A stretch of DNA of 64,000 bases. Source: Thiocapsa rosea. Lineage in GTDB: Bacteria > Pseudomonadota > Gammaproteobacteria > Chromatiales > Chromatiaceae. The notes beneath the pieces were generated by a model. It did not search any database and was not told the DNA's origin. It saw only the letters and a program-made list of their open reading frames with translations. Shown here piece by piece: positions 17,078-26,667 of the stretch (position 1 is its first letter; each line of letters begins with the position of its first letter). Both the position numbers and the translations under genes were made by a program. The stretch spans positions 3,762,501 to 3,826,500 of the forward strand of contig NZ_RBXL01000001.1 in assembly GCF_003634315.1 (NCBI RefSeq), in the 5' to 3' direction.

Positions 17078-19059
17078 GAGCGTGCCGCCAGGGCCCCGGC
17101 CGGGACATCAGCAGTGCGCCGCATCGTGCGATAACGCCGATCGGCCATGGCCAGGAGGCCTCCGAGTGCCATGAAGATCGCGCCGAGCCAGATCCAGCGC
17201 ACAAAGGGTTTGTAATAGACCCGCAGTGCCCAATCGCCATCCGTTCCGACCGGCTCGCCGAGCGAGACGTAGAGGTCACGCAGGAATCCGGCGTTGATGG
17301 CCGCTTCGGTCATCGGCATACCGCCCGAGAAATAAGAGCGCTTCTCCGGATAGAGCACGGCGATCTGTCGTTCGTCTTTGAAGACGATGAACTCGCCTTG
17401 CTGCGCGAGGTAGTTGGGTCCGGGGACCGCCTGTACGCCGTTGAACTGGAAGCGGTAGCCCGAGTCCTCGTGCACGTCGCCCGGAGACATCCGCACATCG
17501 GTCTCGGAGCCGTGGATCGAGACCATGGTGACGCCGACGATGAAGACGGCGATGCCGATATGCGCGGTCCACATGCCGTAGTAGCTCAGGTTGCGGGCGC
17601 TGAAATCGGCCGACAGCCCCCGGAAACCGCCCTTGTTCTTCAGCCGCTCGGCGAGGCTGATCAGGTGCGTGCCGACCAGCCAGGCGCTCATGCTCAGGCC
17701 GAAGGCCATCGCGAGCCCGCCGTCCTCGAAGATCGGCTGCAGGGCCACGATGAAGACGGCGATGCCGAGCGCGAGCGCGATCCAAAGCGAGCGCACCAGC
17801 CGCATCGGCTCGTCGTGCTTCCAGCGCGTCGAGGGCCCGATCCCCATCGCTACGATGAGGAAGGGCGAGAGCGATATGAACATCTTGTTGAACCAGGGGA
17901 AGCCGACCGAGATCTTGCCCCATCCCGCAGCCTCGTAGATCAGCGGTGCAAGGGTGCCGAACAAGACCAGGACTGTCAGCGTCGCGAAGAGCAGATTGTT
18001 TACCAGCAGAAAGCTCTCGCGCGAGAGGATGTCGAAGCGGCCGCCGCCTGAAATGGTCGGTGCACGCCAGGCATAGAGCGCCAGCGAGCCGCCGATCACG
18101 ATGCAGAGAAAGATCAGGATGAAGCTGCCGCGGGCCGGGTCGGTCGCGAAGGCGTGCACCGACGTCAGCACGCCCGAGCGCACCAGGAAGGTCCCGAGCA
18201 GCGACAGGGAGAAGGCCGAGATGGCGAGCAGCACTGTCCAGCTCTTGAAGGCCGCACGCTTCTCGGTGACGGCGAGCGAGTGGATGAGCGCCGTACCCAC
18301 CAGCCAAGGCATGAAGGAGGCGTTCTCGACCGGATCCCAGAACCACCAGCCGCCCCAACCCAGCTCGTAGTAAGCCCACCAGGAGCCCAAGGCGATACCG
18401 ATGGTGAGGAAGACCCAAGCCGCTGTGGTCCAGGGCCGCGACCAGCGTGCCCAGGCCGAGTCGAGCTTGCCGCCGATGAGTGCGGCGATGGCGAAGGCGA
18501 AGGCGACCGAGAAGCCGACATAGCCCATGTAGAGCATCGGCGGATGGATCGCCAAACCGAAGTCCTGCAGCAACGGATTCAGGTCGCGACCCTCGAGCGG
18601 TGCCGGGAAGAGCCGGTCGAAGGGATTCGAGGTCAGCAGCATGAACAGCAGGAAGCCGATCGCCACCATGCCGAGGACCGAAATGACGCGTGCCGCCATC
18701 GCCAACGGCAGATTCTTACTGAAGGCCGCGACGGCCGCGCCCCATCCGGCCGCCATTAAGGCCCAGAGCAGTAAGGATCCCTCATGACCACCCCAGATTG
18801 CCGAGACCTTGTAGAGCAGCGGCATCAGGGTGTTGGAGTGGCCCGCGACGTATTCGACCGAGAAGTCGTCGGTCAGGAACGCATGCAGGAGCGCGACGAA
18901 GGCAATGGCGACGAAGGTCAGCTGGCCGCGGGCAAGCGGTCGAGCCATCTCCATCCAGCGGCGGTTGCCGACGAAGCTGCCGAGCAGCGGGACGGATGCC
19001 TGCGCGATCGTGATGACGAGTGCGAGAACAAGGGCGAAGTGACCGAGCTCGGGGACCAT
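17074..19059 (-). CDS. ccmF: Haem lyase subunit CcmF
   Basis: 661-residue polytopic membrane protein, core of the CcmFH(I) cytochrome c haem lyase. It has about fifteen hydrophobic segments and the tryptophan-rich haem-handling motif GGWWFWDPVENASFMPW. Conserved histidine-bearing segments (VEYVAGHSNTLMP near residue 70, AIHPPMLYMGYVG near 170) provide haem ligands. The length equals complete family members. Start overlaps the ccmE stop by one base. Confidence 0.97.
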   Translation of the reverse strand: MVPELGHFALVLALVITIAQASVPLLGSFVGNRRWMEMARPLARGQLTFVAIAFVALLHAFLTDDFSVEYVAGHSNTLMPLLYKVSAIWGGHEGSLLLWALMAAGWGAAVAAFSKNLPLAMAARVISVLGMVAIGFLLFMLLTSNPFDRLFPAPLEGRDLNPLLQDFGLAIHPPMLYMGYVGFSVAFAFAIAALIGGKLDSAWARWSRPWTTAAWVFLTIGIALGSWWAYYELGWGGWWFWDPVENASFMPWLVGTALIHSLAVTEKRAAFKSWTVLLAISAFSLSLLGTFLVRSGVLTSVHAFATDPARGSFILIFLCIVIGGSLALYAWRAPTISGGGRFDILSRESFLLVNNLLFATLTVLVLFGTLAPLIYEAAGWGKISVGFPWFNKMFISLSPFLIVAMGIGPSTRWKHDEPMRLVRSLWIALALGIAVFIVALQPIFEDGGLAMAFGLSMSAWLVGTHLISLAERLKNKGGFRGLSADFSARNLSYYGMWTAHIGIAVFIVGVTMVSIHGSETDVRMSPGDVHEDSGYRFQFNGVQAVPGPNYLAQQGEFIVFKDERQIAVLYPEKRSYFSGGMPMTEAAINAGFLRDLYVSLGEPVGTDGDWALRVYYKPFVRWIWLGAIFMALGGLLAMADRRYRTMRRTADVPAGALAARS

Positions 19060-19535
19060 CAGTTGGAGGCTCCGCCGGTGCCGGCAGTGCCGACGGACTC
19101 GATGACCCCGCTCACATGCGCCGTCTTGAGGGTGTCGGCGACCTCCGGCGGCATGTACTGCTCGTCATGCTTGGCGAGGACCTCTTCGGCATAAAAAACG
19201 CCGTCCGCACCGAGTCGACCCTTCGTCACCACCCCTTGGCCCTCGCTGAAAAGGTCGGGCAGGATCCCGGTGTAGGCGACCGTCACCGTCTCGGCGTTGT
19301 CCGTGACGTCGAACTTGACCGTCAAGCCGTCCTCTTGGCGTGCCACCGTGCCCGGTGTGACCAAACCCCCGAGACGGAAGACGTGCTCGGCCGGCGCCTC
19401 GCTGGCGATGACTTGAGACGGGCTGAAGAAATAAGAGATGTTGCTGTTGAGTGCACTCAAGGCCAAGGCCGAGGCCGCGCCGACGCCGACGATCGCGAGG
19501 CCGACGAACACCAAACGTTTCTGTCTTGCTTTCAT
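19059..19535 (-). CDS. ccmE: Haem chaperone CcmE
   Basis: 158-residue periplasmic haem chaperone. A single N-terminal anchor helix precedes a beta-barrel OB fold. The covalent haem-binding histidine is His123 in AKHDEQY, matching the family HxxxY motif. It receives haem through CcmABCD and gives it to CcmF. The ATG at 19535 is chosen because it starts the basic anchor sequence and overlaps the ccmD stop; a longer frame upstream has no family similarity. Confidence 0.96.
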   Translation of the reverse strand: MKARQKRLVFVGLAIVGVGAASALALSALNSNISYFFSPSQVIASEAPAEHVFRLGGLVTPGTVARQEDGLTVKFDVTDNAETVTVAYTGILPDLFSEGQGVVTKGRLGADGVFYAEEVLAKHDEQYMPPEVADTLKTAHVSGVIESVGTAGTGGASN

Positions 19536-19702
19536 TGATTCACTCCAGAGTCGCGCATCCGGATCAATCGACCAAGACGGGCCAAAATGGTTCGCCGTTG
19601 AGCGCGCAATTGAAGAATTTCCGCCACGAGCAGCACCACGACCATGCCGTAGGCGCCCCACACGAAGAAGGCGTAACCGCCTTGAGAGAAGAAGTCACTC
19701 AT
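19532..19702 (-). CDS. ccmD: Haem exporter accessory protein CcmD
   Basis: 56-residue single-span membrane protein needed to release holo-CcmE from the CcmABCD complex. The sequence begins MSDFFSQGGYAFFVWGAYG, followed by the membrane helix and the basic tail LRAQRRTILARL typical of CcmD. It overlaps ccmC and ccmE by 4 bp on each side. Confidence 0.93.
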   Translation of the reverse strand: MSDFFSQGGYAFFVWGAYGMVVVLLVAEILQLRAQRRTILARLGRLIRMRDSGVNQ

Positions 19703-20472
19703 GCTCGATGGCCCCCGACGAGAAGGTCCCGGACCCAAGTGTTGTCGGCCTCGCGGGTCAGGATGATGCTGCGCAGCCGCATCAGGACGGTTGCGAAGGA
19801 GTACATCCAGAACCCGAAGGTCACCGCCAGCATCGAAAAAAGGATGTTGCCCTCGATCTGCGTCAGGTCGGACCGCTGATGTAGTGCGGCGCATTGGTTC
19901 GGATCCGGGCAGTTCACGGACCAGAAGATCAGCGGGACCATGACCAGCCCGACGATCGCCAGTAGTGCGGCAGCCCGGTCGGCACGTCGCGTGTCGTCGA
20001 TCGCCGAGTGCAGCGCGATGTAGCCGATGTACATGAAGAAGAGGATCAGCTCCGTGGTGAGGCGTGGATCCCAATCCCAGTAGGTGCCCCAGCTGGGACG
20101 CCCCCAAAAGGCCCCGGTCCAGAGCGCCAGGAAGGTGAAGATGGCCCCGGTCGGTGCGATGGCGTTGGCCATCATGAACGAGAGCCGCGTGTTGAACACC
20201 AGTCCGATCGCAGCCCAACCCACCATCACGACATAGAGCCACATCGACATCCAAGCGGACGGGACGTGGATGAAGATGATGCGGTAGTACTCTTTCTGCG
20301 CATTGCTCCCGCCGAGCTGGTCGGGCGTCTGGAAGAACCCCCAGTAGAGGCCGACCAAGAGACACACCCCGGTCAGGATCCAAAACACCGGGATCAGTCG
20401 TCCCGCAATCGGGTAGAAGGAGGCCGGAGCGGCAAATCTAAACCAGTTCGAAGCCATTGGTGAAGGGGTCAT
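19699..20472 (-). CDS. ccmC: Haem exporter protein CcmC
   Basis: 257-residue integral membrane protein that loads haem onto CcmE. Six membrane helices and the tryptophan-rich WGTYWDWDPRLT motif of the haem-handling family are visible. Flanking histidines (IIFIHVPSAWMSMW and YIALHSAI) serve as axial ligands in the family. Methionine codons at positions 1 and 6 (MTPSPM) leave the exact start uncertain by a few residues. Confidence 0.96.
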   Translation of the reverse strand: MTPSPMASNWFRFAAPASFYPIAGRLIPVFWILTGVCLLVGLYWGFFQTPDQLGGSNAQKEYYRIIFIHVPSAWMSMWLYVVMVGWAAIGLVFNTRLSFMMANAIAPTGAIFTFLALWTGAFWGRPSWGTYWDWDPRLTTELILFFMYIGYIALHSAIDDTRRADRAAALLAIVGLVMVPLIFWSVNCPDPNQCAALHQRSDLTQIEGNILFSMLAVTFGFWMYSFATVLMRLRSIILTREADNTWVRDLLVGGHRA

Positions 20473-20480
20473 CCCTCGGT

Positions 20481-21152
20481 TTATTCGATTGAAATCTTAA
20501 GCGCAGCCGACGATGCCAGCGGCGCAAACGTCAGCGCAGCAACCAAAAACGCCCCGAGCAGGGCGAGATAGGGTCGCGTGTCCGCCATATCGATGCCGCT
20601 CGCCGTCACCGCCCCGGCTCCGTAGACCAGCACCGGGATGTAGAGCGGCAGGATCAACAAGGACAAGAGGATGCCGCCGCCGCGCAATCCCAGGGTCAGT
20701 GCCGCGCCGATCGCTCCGATCAGACTGAGCACAGGTGTGCCGAGTAAGAGGGCCGCCATCATCGTCACGATTGCATCGTTGGAGAGATGGTACTGCATGC
20801 CGACCAGCGGGGCGATGAGGACCAGCGGCAGACCGGTCAGCAACCAGTGTGCCGTGATCTTGGCCAACACCAGAAGCGACAAGGGTTGCGCCGTCAAGAC
20901 CATTTGCTCAAGCGTGCCGTCCTCGTAGTCCGCGGCGAACAGGCGCTCGAGCGCCAACATCGAGGCCAGCAGGGCCGCCACCCAGACCACACCGGGGCCG
21001 AGGATCTGCAGGACCTGTCGCTCCGTGCCCACGCCCAACGGAAACAGGCTCACGACGATGATGAAGAAAAAAAGTGTGGTCAAGACGTCCGTGCGTCGCC
21101 GCAGGGCCAGCGTCAGATCACGCAGCAGAACACACCAGAAGACACGCAGCAC
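20481..21152 (-). CDS. ccmB: Haem exporter protein CcmB
   Basis: 223-residue ABC transporter membrane subunit of the CcmABCD complex. Six hydrophobic helices are visible, with the family segments LFFFIIVVSLFPLGVG and FAADYEDGTLEQM. It works with the CcmA ATPase to release haem-bound CcmE. It lies 6 bp after ccmA and 8 bp before ccmC, consistent with one transcript. Confidence 0.96.
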   Translation of the reverse strand: MLRVFWCVLLRDLTLALRRRTDVLTTLFFFIIVVSLFPLGVGTERQVLQILGPGVVWVAALLASMLALERLFAADYEDGTLEQMVLTAQPLSLLVLAKITAHWLLTGLPLVLIAPLVGMQYHLSNDAIVTMMAALLLGTPVLSLIGAIGAALTLGLRGGGILLSLLILPLYIPVLVYGAGAVTASGIDMADTRPYLALLGAFLVAALTFAPLASSAALKISIE

Positions 21153-21158
21153 GGCCGG

Positions 21159-21776
21159 TCAGCTCCCGAGTTGAAGGCGTTCGACCTGACCGGAGGTCAA
21201 TCCGACCTCCTGGTGAGTCGTCAGGACGACGATGCCCCCGTGCGCCACATGCTCGGCGATGAGGGTCTCGAGCAGATCCACGGCGCCGACGTCCAATGCG
21301 GTAAAGGGCTCGTCGAGGACCCAGAGCGGGGCGTTGCTCAGGATCAGCCGCGCCAAGGCCACGCGCTTTTTCTGACCCTGCGACAGCATGCGCGTGGGCA
21401 GATCCTCGAAACCGACCAGGCCGATTCGGGCCAGCGCCGCCCAGATCGCGGATTCGTCGACGCGGTCCCCGTCCAGGGTTGCAGCGACCCGGAGATTCTC
21501 GATACCCGTCAGGTCGGCCTTGATGCCGTTCAGATGCCCGAAGTAGAGCAGATCGCGACGATAGTCCTCGCCGAGACGACGGGTCGACTCGCCGTTCCAG
21601 CGGATCTCGCCCGAGTCCGGCGTGAATAGCCCGCACAGCGAGCGCAGCAGCGTCGTCTTGCCGCTGCCGTTCGCGCCGCGCACGTGCAGGAGCGTGCCCC
21701 CCGCAACGGCGAAGTCCAGGCCGGAGAACAGCATGCGGTCGCCCCGCCGGCATTCGAGCTGTGTCACCTCTAACAT
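21159..21776 (-). CDS. ccmA: Haem exporter ATP-binding protein CcmA
   Basis: 205-residue ATPase, first gene of the ccm operon. Walker A is GANGSGKT (residues 34-41), the signature is LSQGQKKRVALARL and Walker B is LWVLDEPF. The ATG at 21776 (MLEVTQLECRRG) matches family starts; the frame is open further upstream but unlike CcmA. The operon promoter should lie in the 224-bp gap 21777-22000, where I see no clear consensus site. Confidence 0.95.
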   Translation of the reverse strand: MLEVTQLECRRGDRMLFSGLDFAVAGGTLLHVRGANGSGKTTLLRSLCGLFTPDSGEIRWNGESTRRLGEDYRRDLLYFGHLNGIKADLTGIENLRVAATLDGDRVDESAIWAALARIGLVGFEDLPTRMLSQGQKKRVALARLILSNAPLWVLDEPFTALDVGAVDLLETLIAEHVAHGGIVVLTTHQEVGLTSGQVERLQLGS

Positions 21777-22000
21777 AGAAACGAAAGGGTTCCCTGGAAG
21801 AATCCGAACGCGCCGGTTGCGCGATCGCTTCACGGATCTTGTCGAATCCGCTTGATGTTCGGTCGCAGACCGAGGCCGGCGAGCAACCATATACGCTGGG
21901 TTCGGATTCTACAACCGCCCCGAGCGACGACTTCCGGCAGGATCCACTCGCGCGGTCGTTGTTGCTGCAGCTGTCTGCACGCGCGTCGCGGGCCGCCGGC

Positions 22001-22828
22001 TCATTGCGCTCGGCGCCGCCAAGGCAAAAAACGCATCCAGTCGCTTTCGGCCGGCGTCTTTTCGGCCGTTATGCAGGGCGCCAGTGCAATGAGATCCTCC
22101 CCGTCGAGCAGACGTCGCGGGTTGTCCAGTGTCAGCAGGCTCGCCGCCTCCTCCCCCAGCCATTCGACGACGCGGGCGCGTGCCGCCGACAGCGTGTCCG
22201 GACTGCGGCCCGTGGGACGATGGGCATCCGAGGCGATCAAGTGTACCCATCCCGACTCCAGCCAGCGACGACTGAGTCCTTGCAGACGTTCGCCGAAATC
22301 ACCGCTGCAGCTCTGCGCGGTGAGCTGGACCTTGCAGCCCCAATCGATCCATTCAGCCAGGCGCTGCGGGCGTCGCGCGAGCACGAGATTGCGCTCGGGG
22401 TGGGCGATGACGGGCGTGATTCCGTGCCTCAGGAACTGTCCCAGGAGCACTTCGGCACCCCGCGGAACAACGTTCTTCGGAAGCTCGACCAGCGCGGCCT
22501 TGCCGCGATCGTTGTAGGTCAGGGCGCTGCCGTCGAGCACGCGGCTCGGCGCCTCGGGGACGAGATGGATCTCCGCGCCCGGAAAAAGGCCGAGCGTGAT
22601 GTCCGCGTCGGCCAGGCGTTGCTGAAGGTCGGCCAAGGCGTGCCGGATAAGGTTGCCGGGGTTCTTGTAGACCCCGTTCAGGTGATGCGGGGTGCAGACG
22701 ATTGCCCGGGTTCCACCCGCGACGGCTGCCCTGGCCATCTCGATCGCCGTCTCGAAGGTGTGCGCACCGTCGTCGAGCCCGGGGAGGATGTGGCAATGGA
22801 CATCGATCACTGCGGGTTCCTGTCGCAT
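22001..22828 (-). CDS. PHP-domain tyrosine-protein phosphatase, CpsB/CapC-like
   Basis: 275-residue PHP-family metal-dependent phosphatase. The metal-binding motif DVHCHILPGLDDGA is at residues 9-22, with further histidines in CTPHHLNG, HPERN and ASDAHRP. CpsB/YwqE proteins dephosphorylate bacterial tyrosine kinases that control polysaccharide export. No kinase or capsule gene lies in the window, so its partner is elsewhere or its substrate differs. It is 18 bp downstream of the Sfum_1244-like gene on the same strand, suggesting one transcript. Confidence 0.85.
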   Translation of the reverse strand: MRQEPAVIDVHCHILPGLDDGAHTFETAIEMARAAVAGGTRAIVCTPHHLNGVYKNPGNLIRHALADLQQRLADADITLGLFPGAEIHLVPEAPSRVLDGSALTYNDRGKAALVELPKNVVPRGAEVLLGQFLRHGITPVIAHPERNLVLARRPQRLAEWIDWGCKVQLTAQSCSGDFGERLQGLSRRWLESGWVHLIASDAHRPTGRSPDTLSAARARVVEWLGEEAASLLTLDNPRRLLDGEDLIALAPCITAEKTPAESDWMRFLPWRRRAQ

Positions 22829-22846
22829 GGATCCCTTGTGCGGGCG

Positions 22847-23965
22847 CTAGAGTCGATGAGATTCAACAAGATGCCTGATCGCGTCCGGGACGGCATCGGG
22901 GCTCCCCTCCGGGTTCTCATCCGGCTTCTCATCCGGCCCCTCGGCGTGGATTGCGTGGGGCGTCTCGCCGCCGTGTTGCCGATAGAGCCTGAGCATCGCC
23001 TCGGCGACCTGCGCCCAATGGGCGCGACCTTGGTCCGCGATTCGCACGAACGCATCCGTAGAGTCGGTCTCCAGCCAGGTCGCATAGGCATCGCGTAACG
23101 CCGGAAAAAGATGCAGACGCATACCGGTGAGGGTGCCGATGTAGAAATGCAGCGAGGCCGGCTCGCGGGCCTCGGCCAGCGCCGGCAGGGTCACGAGACA
23201 ATCGGCGAGGTGGTCGCGCACCGCACGGGCCATCAGCTCGGCCGGCGTGTTGGCGAGCGCCGTCAGCATGGCGTTCCAATCCTCCCCGAGCCGGAGGCCG
23301 GCCTCGAACTCGCCTTGTTCGTGCAGCAGCAGCGCCGTGATCTCGCGCTCGGTCATGGCATCGAGCGACGACTCGAGTGCACCCTCGAAGTCGTAGCAGG
23401 CGAATGCGCGCCCGAGCGCGTTCTCGGGGCGGTGCCAGCGCCAGCCTTCGAGCTTTTCCCACAAGTAGCGTCGCAGTGACTCGCGCCGCACGAAGATGGT
23501 TCGACCCAGGGTCATGGCGGGCGGCGCGGTCAGGTCACGGGCGTACTCGTCGGCGACCACGAAGACCGAATACCCTTCGCTCGAGCGGTATTGCTCGAGT
23601 GCGCCGAGCACGAAGTGCGGCTTGGCGCGGTTGCCGAACCCGCCGCTGTAGACCAGACCGAGCGGGGCGAGTCGGCTGTTGATGGCCTCCGCGTCGAAGG
23701 GGTCGAAACGCTGTCCATCGATCTCGATGGGCCGCATCTCCGCCTCTTCGAGCTCTTCCCAGAGCTGCTCGCGTGCTTGGAGCCACTCGCCGACTTGCTC
23801 GCGCTCCAAGGACGCACCATAAGGGAGGTGCTTTTCCCAGCGAAAGTATTCCCGCATCTTCATCAGATAGATGCAGAGCGAGTCATCGGCGCCGTGGCGC
23901 GCATCCGAGACGTGACAGTTGTACTGCACGGCCTCGGCCAGCACGCTGATTGCAGGATTCGGCAT
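22847..23965 (-). CDS. Conserved protein, Sfum_1244-like family
   Basis: 372-residue cytoplasmic protein of unknown function. The N-terminus (PNPAISVLAEAVQYNCHVSDA, then CIYLMKMREYFRWE) resembles the Sfum_1244 family found in purple sulfur and sulfate-reducing bacteria. No signal peptide, membrane helix or nucleotide-binding motif is visible. The last 35 residues are acidic and Pro-rich (GPDEKPDENPEGSPD). The family name is from recognition of the N-terminal pattern, not from a search. Confidence 0.65.
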   Translation of the reverse strand: MPNPAISVLAEAVQYNCHVSDARHGADDSLCIYLMKMREYFRWEKHLPYGASLEREQVGEWLQAREQLWEELEEAEMRPIEIDGQRFDPFDAEAINSRLAPLGLVYSGGFGNRAKPHFVLGALEQYRSSEGYSVFVVADEYARDLTAPPAMTLGRTIFVRRESLRRYLWEKLEGWRWHRPENALGRAFACYDFEGALESSLDAMTEREITALLLHEQGEFEAGLRLGEDWNAMLTALANTPAELMARAVRDHLADCLVTLPALAEAREPASLHFYIGTLTGMRLHLFPALRDAYATWLETDSTDAFVRIADQGRAHWAQVAEAMLRLYRQHGGETPHAIHAEGPDEKPDENPEGSPDAVPDAIRHLVESHRL

Positions 23966-24094
23966 CTGAACACCTCGAGCCGGAAAGGTCTTTTTTCTGA
24001 GTAGAATGATAGGACATTAGGCCGGCAACTTCCCGCCGCCCTGCCAATCTCGGGGCGGCGTCGGCCCAAACAAGTCGCGAAACAGGAGTCGGAC

Positions 24095-24649
24095 GTGGCA
24101 TTACGTATCAAGAGTCATTGGTGGAACGACGATCAGGAGCGCTCGCTCCCGGAGATTGCGAGCGCGCTGGCCTTCATCGCCTGGCGCATCGCCGTGGACA
24201 AGGCCATCAATCTGCACTGCGAACGCTTCGTCTACGAGAGCGATCGTCAGCGCCTGGACGTGATCGAGGAGTATCTGGTTTTTCTGATCCAGATCGCGGA
24301 TCGCATGTCGCAGGTCATTTTGAAGGACGAGGAGCGTCGCACCCTGATTACCGCCTTCGCGAAGAAGGTCTTCGAGCATGTGCAGGACAACACGCAGGAC
24401 CTGCTCGGTCCGGGCGATTACGGCGGGCCCTTCATCGCGCGGCTCAACGCGCGCTCCGGCGAGTATGCCGACTACCAATTCGACGACGAGGGCCCGAGCT
24501 ACGCCTTCCTGCGCCATCTCGGCTTCGAGATTCAATCCCTGATGGGTCCGAGCGAGGAGAACCGCTGGGTCATCGATCAGGTGATGGACAAGGACGGATG
24601 GGACGCTTACAAGCGCTTCTCCAAAGCCTTCCGCGATCTGTTCGAGTGA
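24095..24649 (+). CDS. Conserved hypothetical protein, helical, cytoplasmic
   Basis: 184-residue protein that I do not recognise. It is mostly alpha-helical in character (SLPEIASALAFIAWRIAVDKAINLH, VIEEYLVFLIQIADRMSQVIL) with no signal peptide or membrane span. Typical coding composition for the genome and a long uninterrupted frame support a real gene. It is divergent from the Sfum_1244-like gene across a 129-bp gap that must hold both promoters. Confidence 0.75.
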   Translation: MALRIKSHWWNDDQERSLPEIASALAFIAWRIAVDKAINLHCERFVYESDRQRLDVIEEYLVFLIQIADRMSQVILKDEERRTLITAFAKKVFEHVQDNTQDLLGPGDYGGPFIARLNARSGEYADYQFDDEGPSYAFLRHLGFEIQSLMGPSEENRWVIDQVMDKDGWDAYKRFSKAFRDLFE

Positions 24650-24720
24650 GTTCGACGTCTGCGCAAGGCATGGAGTCCCTGACGCCGTGAGTCTCGAGCC
24701 AAACCGTTGCGGAATGTTTC

Positions 24721-24761
24721 GTTGTCGTTGTCGTCATAGGATTCCGGACGACAACGACAAC
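24721..24761. repeat. GTCGTT-type hairpin repeat
   Basis: Perfect 15-bp inverted repeat GTTGTCGTTGTCGTC (24721-24735) with its complement at 24747-24761, around an 11-nt loop containing ATTCCG. The right side continues with further CAA units to 24768. It lies between convergent genes; related copies occur near 32.05, 33.7 and 46.4 kb. Confidence 0.9.
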
Positions 24762-24865
24762 AACAACGAGTAGAGCCTTCGGCCACTTTTCCCGGTTCGG
24801 GCTCTGCCGGTAGATCCTTTTCCGGAAATCACCTCACCACTAACCACTAACCACCATATCCCAAC

Positions 24866-25825
24866 CTACCCCGGCCTACGGGGAGCCGGGCCCCGTGCGG
24901 GCGCGGTGCCGCGGCGCTCCAGTTGGGTGACCAGGATGCCGCAGAGGATCAGACCGAGCGCGTACAGATGGTTCGGCTCCGGCTCCTCGCCGAGGAAAAG
25001 CATCCCGACGCCGACGGCCCACAGCGGAATCAGGTAGTTCAGCTGAGAGACGAACGACGGACCGGCCGATTTCACCAGTTTGAAATACACTATGGTTGCA
25101 ATCGCGGTCGCAAAGACCCCGAGCAGTGCGACCGCGATCAGGTGCGGTGTGTCCGGAACGACCTCTAATCCGCCAGCCACGGCGATATCCCCGGTGATGA
25201 AGAGGATCGGCACCATCATCAGCGAGGCCAGAGAGATGGTGGAGGCGGCGCTGAAGAGCGCATCGCTCGCCGGGCGAAGGCGCGCCAGGATCGAGGAGAC
25301 GGCGTAGCTGATGGCCCCGCCCAGCACCGCCAGCATCGGCAGCAGGTGCCCTTGTCCGTTGGCGAGATCCGAGAAGGCGTCCGGGCCGACCAGCACCACG
25401 ACACCGGCAAACCCCAGGACAAAGCCAGCCGCGCGATAGCGTGTGAGATGCTCGCCCGGGACCAGGAAATGGGCGAGCCCCAGGGTCGCCAGCGGCATGA
25501 CGGCCATCAGGATGCCGGCAAGACCGCTGTCGATAAAGGTCTGGCCCCAAGAGATCAGGGAAAAGGGCAGGACGTTGCCGAACACGGCGATCAAGATATA
25601 GAAGACCCAGAGCCGTGCACCGGCAACCGGCCGGGTCGCGAACATCCAGGCCGCGGGGACGAGCAGCGTCGCAGCCACGACCAAGCGTCCGGCCACGACG
25701 AGATCGGGTGGCACGCCGCCGACCGCAATCTTGGTCAGGAGAAAAGAGGTGCCCCACATCAGGGTCAGCGACAGCAGCATGACCCAGTCCGCGAGGCGAT
25801 GCCGCCGGGTCAGTTGCATGGGCAC
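24866..25825 (-). CDS. EamA/DMT-family transporter
   Basis: 319-residue drug/metabolite transporter superfamily protein with ten predicted membrane helices in two EamA repeats (roughly residues 13-145 and 160-300). The second-repeat hallmark YLIPLWAVGVGMLFLGEEP is present. Direction of transport is usually efflux, but the substrate cannot be inferred. The C-terminal tail is short and Arg/Pro-rich. A long overlapping frame on the same strand is a shadow. Confidence 0.9.
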   Translation of the reverse strand: MPMQLTRRHRLADWVMLLSLTLMWGTSFLLTKIAVGGVPPDLVVAGRLVVAATLLVPAAWMFATRPVAGARLWVFYILIAVFGNVLPFSLISWGQTFIDSGLAGILMAVMPLATLGLAHFLVPGEHLTRYRAAGFVLGFAGVVVLVGPDAFSDLANGQGHLLPMLAVLGGAISYAVSSILARLRPASDALFSAASTISLASLMMVPILFITGDIAVAGGLEVVPDTPHLIAVALLGVFATAIATIVYFKLVKSAGPSFVSQLNYLIPLWAVGVGMLFLGEEPEPNHLYALGLILCGILVTQLERRGTAPARGPAPRRPG

Positions 25826-26055
25826 GGTTGCGATCGGTCGCGTCGGGTCGGCGCGGATGGCGTCCGGGTGTCTGTCTCAAGCATGTCGATGATCTCGATT
25901 CTGGTTGAACGTCCGGGTGTCGGTTGACGTGCCTCGCTCGATGGGCCTGTCCTGCGACACGCCCGATCGGGATACGCACCCGCAGCCCGGGGTTTGACCG
26001 CAGCTGCATCGGGTCCGGACAATAGCCCGACCTACCCCGAGCCGACTCAGCCGCC

Positions 26056-26667
26056 ATGACCTTCGCTGTCGAACGTACCCTGCCCCCATTGCCCACGATC
26101 CGCGAGGTGAAGGCCGGGAGCTTCATCTTCGAGCGGCCATTGGCGCTTCCGCCCGTCTTCTGCGACGCCGTGATCGAGCGCTTCGAGGCCCAGCCCGAAT
26201 ACCAATATGCCGGGCGGGTCGGGCAGCTTCGCACCGAGGATCCGGGCGTGAAGCGCACCACGGACCTCGTCGTGAGCAACAAGCCGGATTGGAAGGATGT
26301 CGACCGGATGTTCTTCGGCTCGCTGGCCGCCGCGATCAATGAGTTTCGCGAGACCTACCCCTACTTTAAAGGGCCCTTCAAGGACGAAGGCTACCAGGTC
26401 CAGCGCTACAGACCCGGCGAGTATTATCACTGGCACGTCGACGGCGGCAGCCACGAGTTGAGTCAACGCCAGTTGGTGGCGCTGTGGTATCTGAACGACG
26501 TGCCGGGTCCGGGCGGTGAGACCGAGTTTCTCCATCAGGACGTCGCCGTGCGTCCCGAGCGCGGCAAGCTCGTCCTATTTCCGCCCTTCTGGACGCACGA
26601 GCATCGGGCTGCGGTCATCCGGACCGGCGTGAAATACATTGCCACCACCTGGGTGGTCTTTGCCTGA
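26056..26667 (+). CDS. 2OG-Fe(II) oxygenase (prolyl-4-hydroxylase-like)
   Basis: 203-residue double-stranded beta-helix oxygenase. The iron triad is visible: His and Asp in YYHWHVDGG, and the distal His in FPPFWTHEHRA. The C-terminal IATTWVVFA strand closes the fold. The conserved GGETEFLHQD segment is typical of P4Hc-type enzymes. It presumably uses 2-oxoglutarate and oxygen; the substrate is unknown. The stop overlaps the next start as TGATG, indicating coupling to the downstream gene. Confidence 0.88.
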   Translation: MTFAVERTLPPLPTIREVKAGSFIFERPLALPPVFCDAVIERFEAQPEYQYAGRVGQLRTEDPGVKRTTDLVVSNKPDWKDVDRMFFGSLAAAINEFRETYPYFKGPFKDEGYQVQRYRPGEYYHWHVDGGSHELSQRQLVALWYLNDVPGPGGETEFLHQDVAVRPERGKLVLFPPFWTHEHRAAVIRTGVKYIATTWVVFA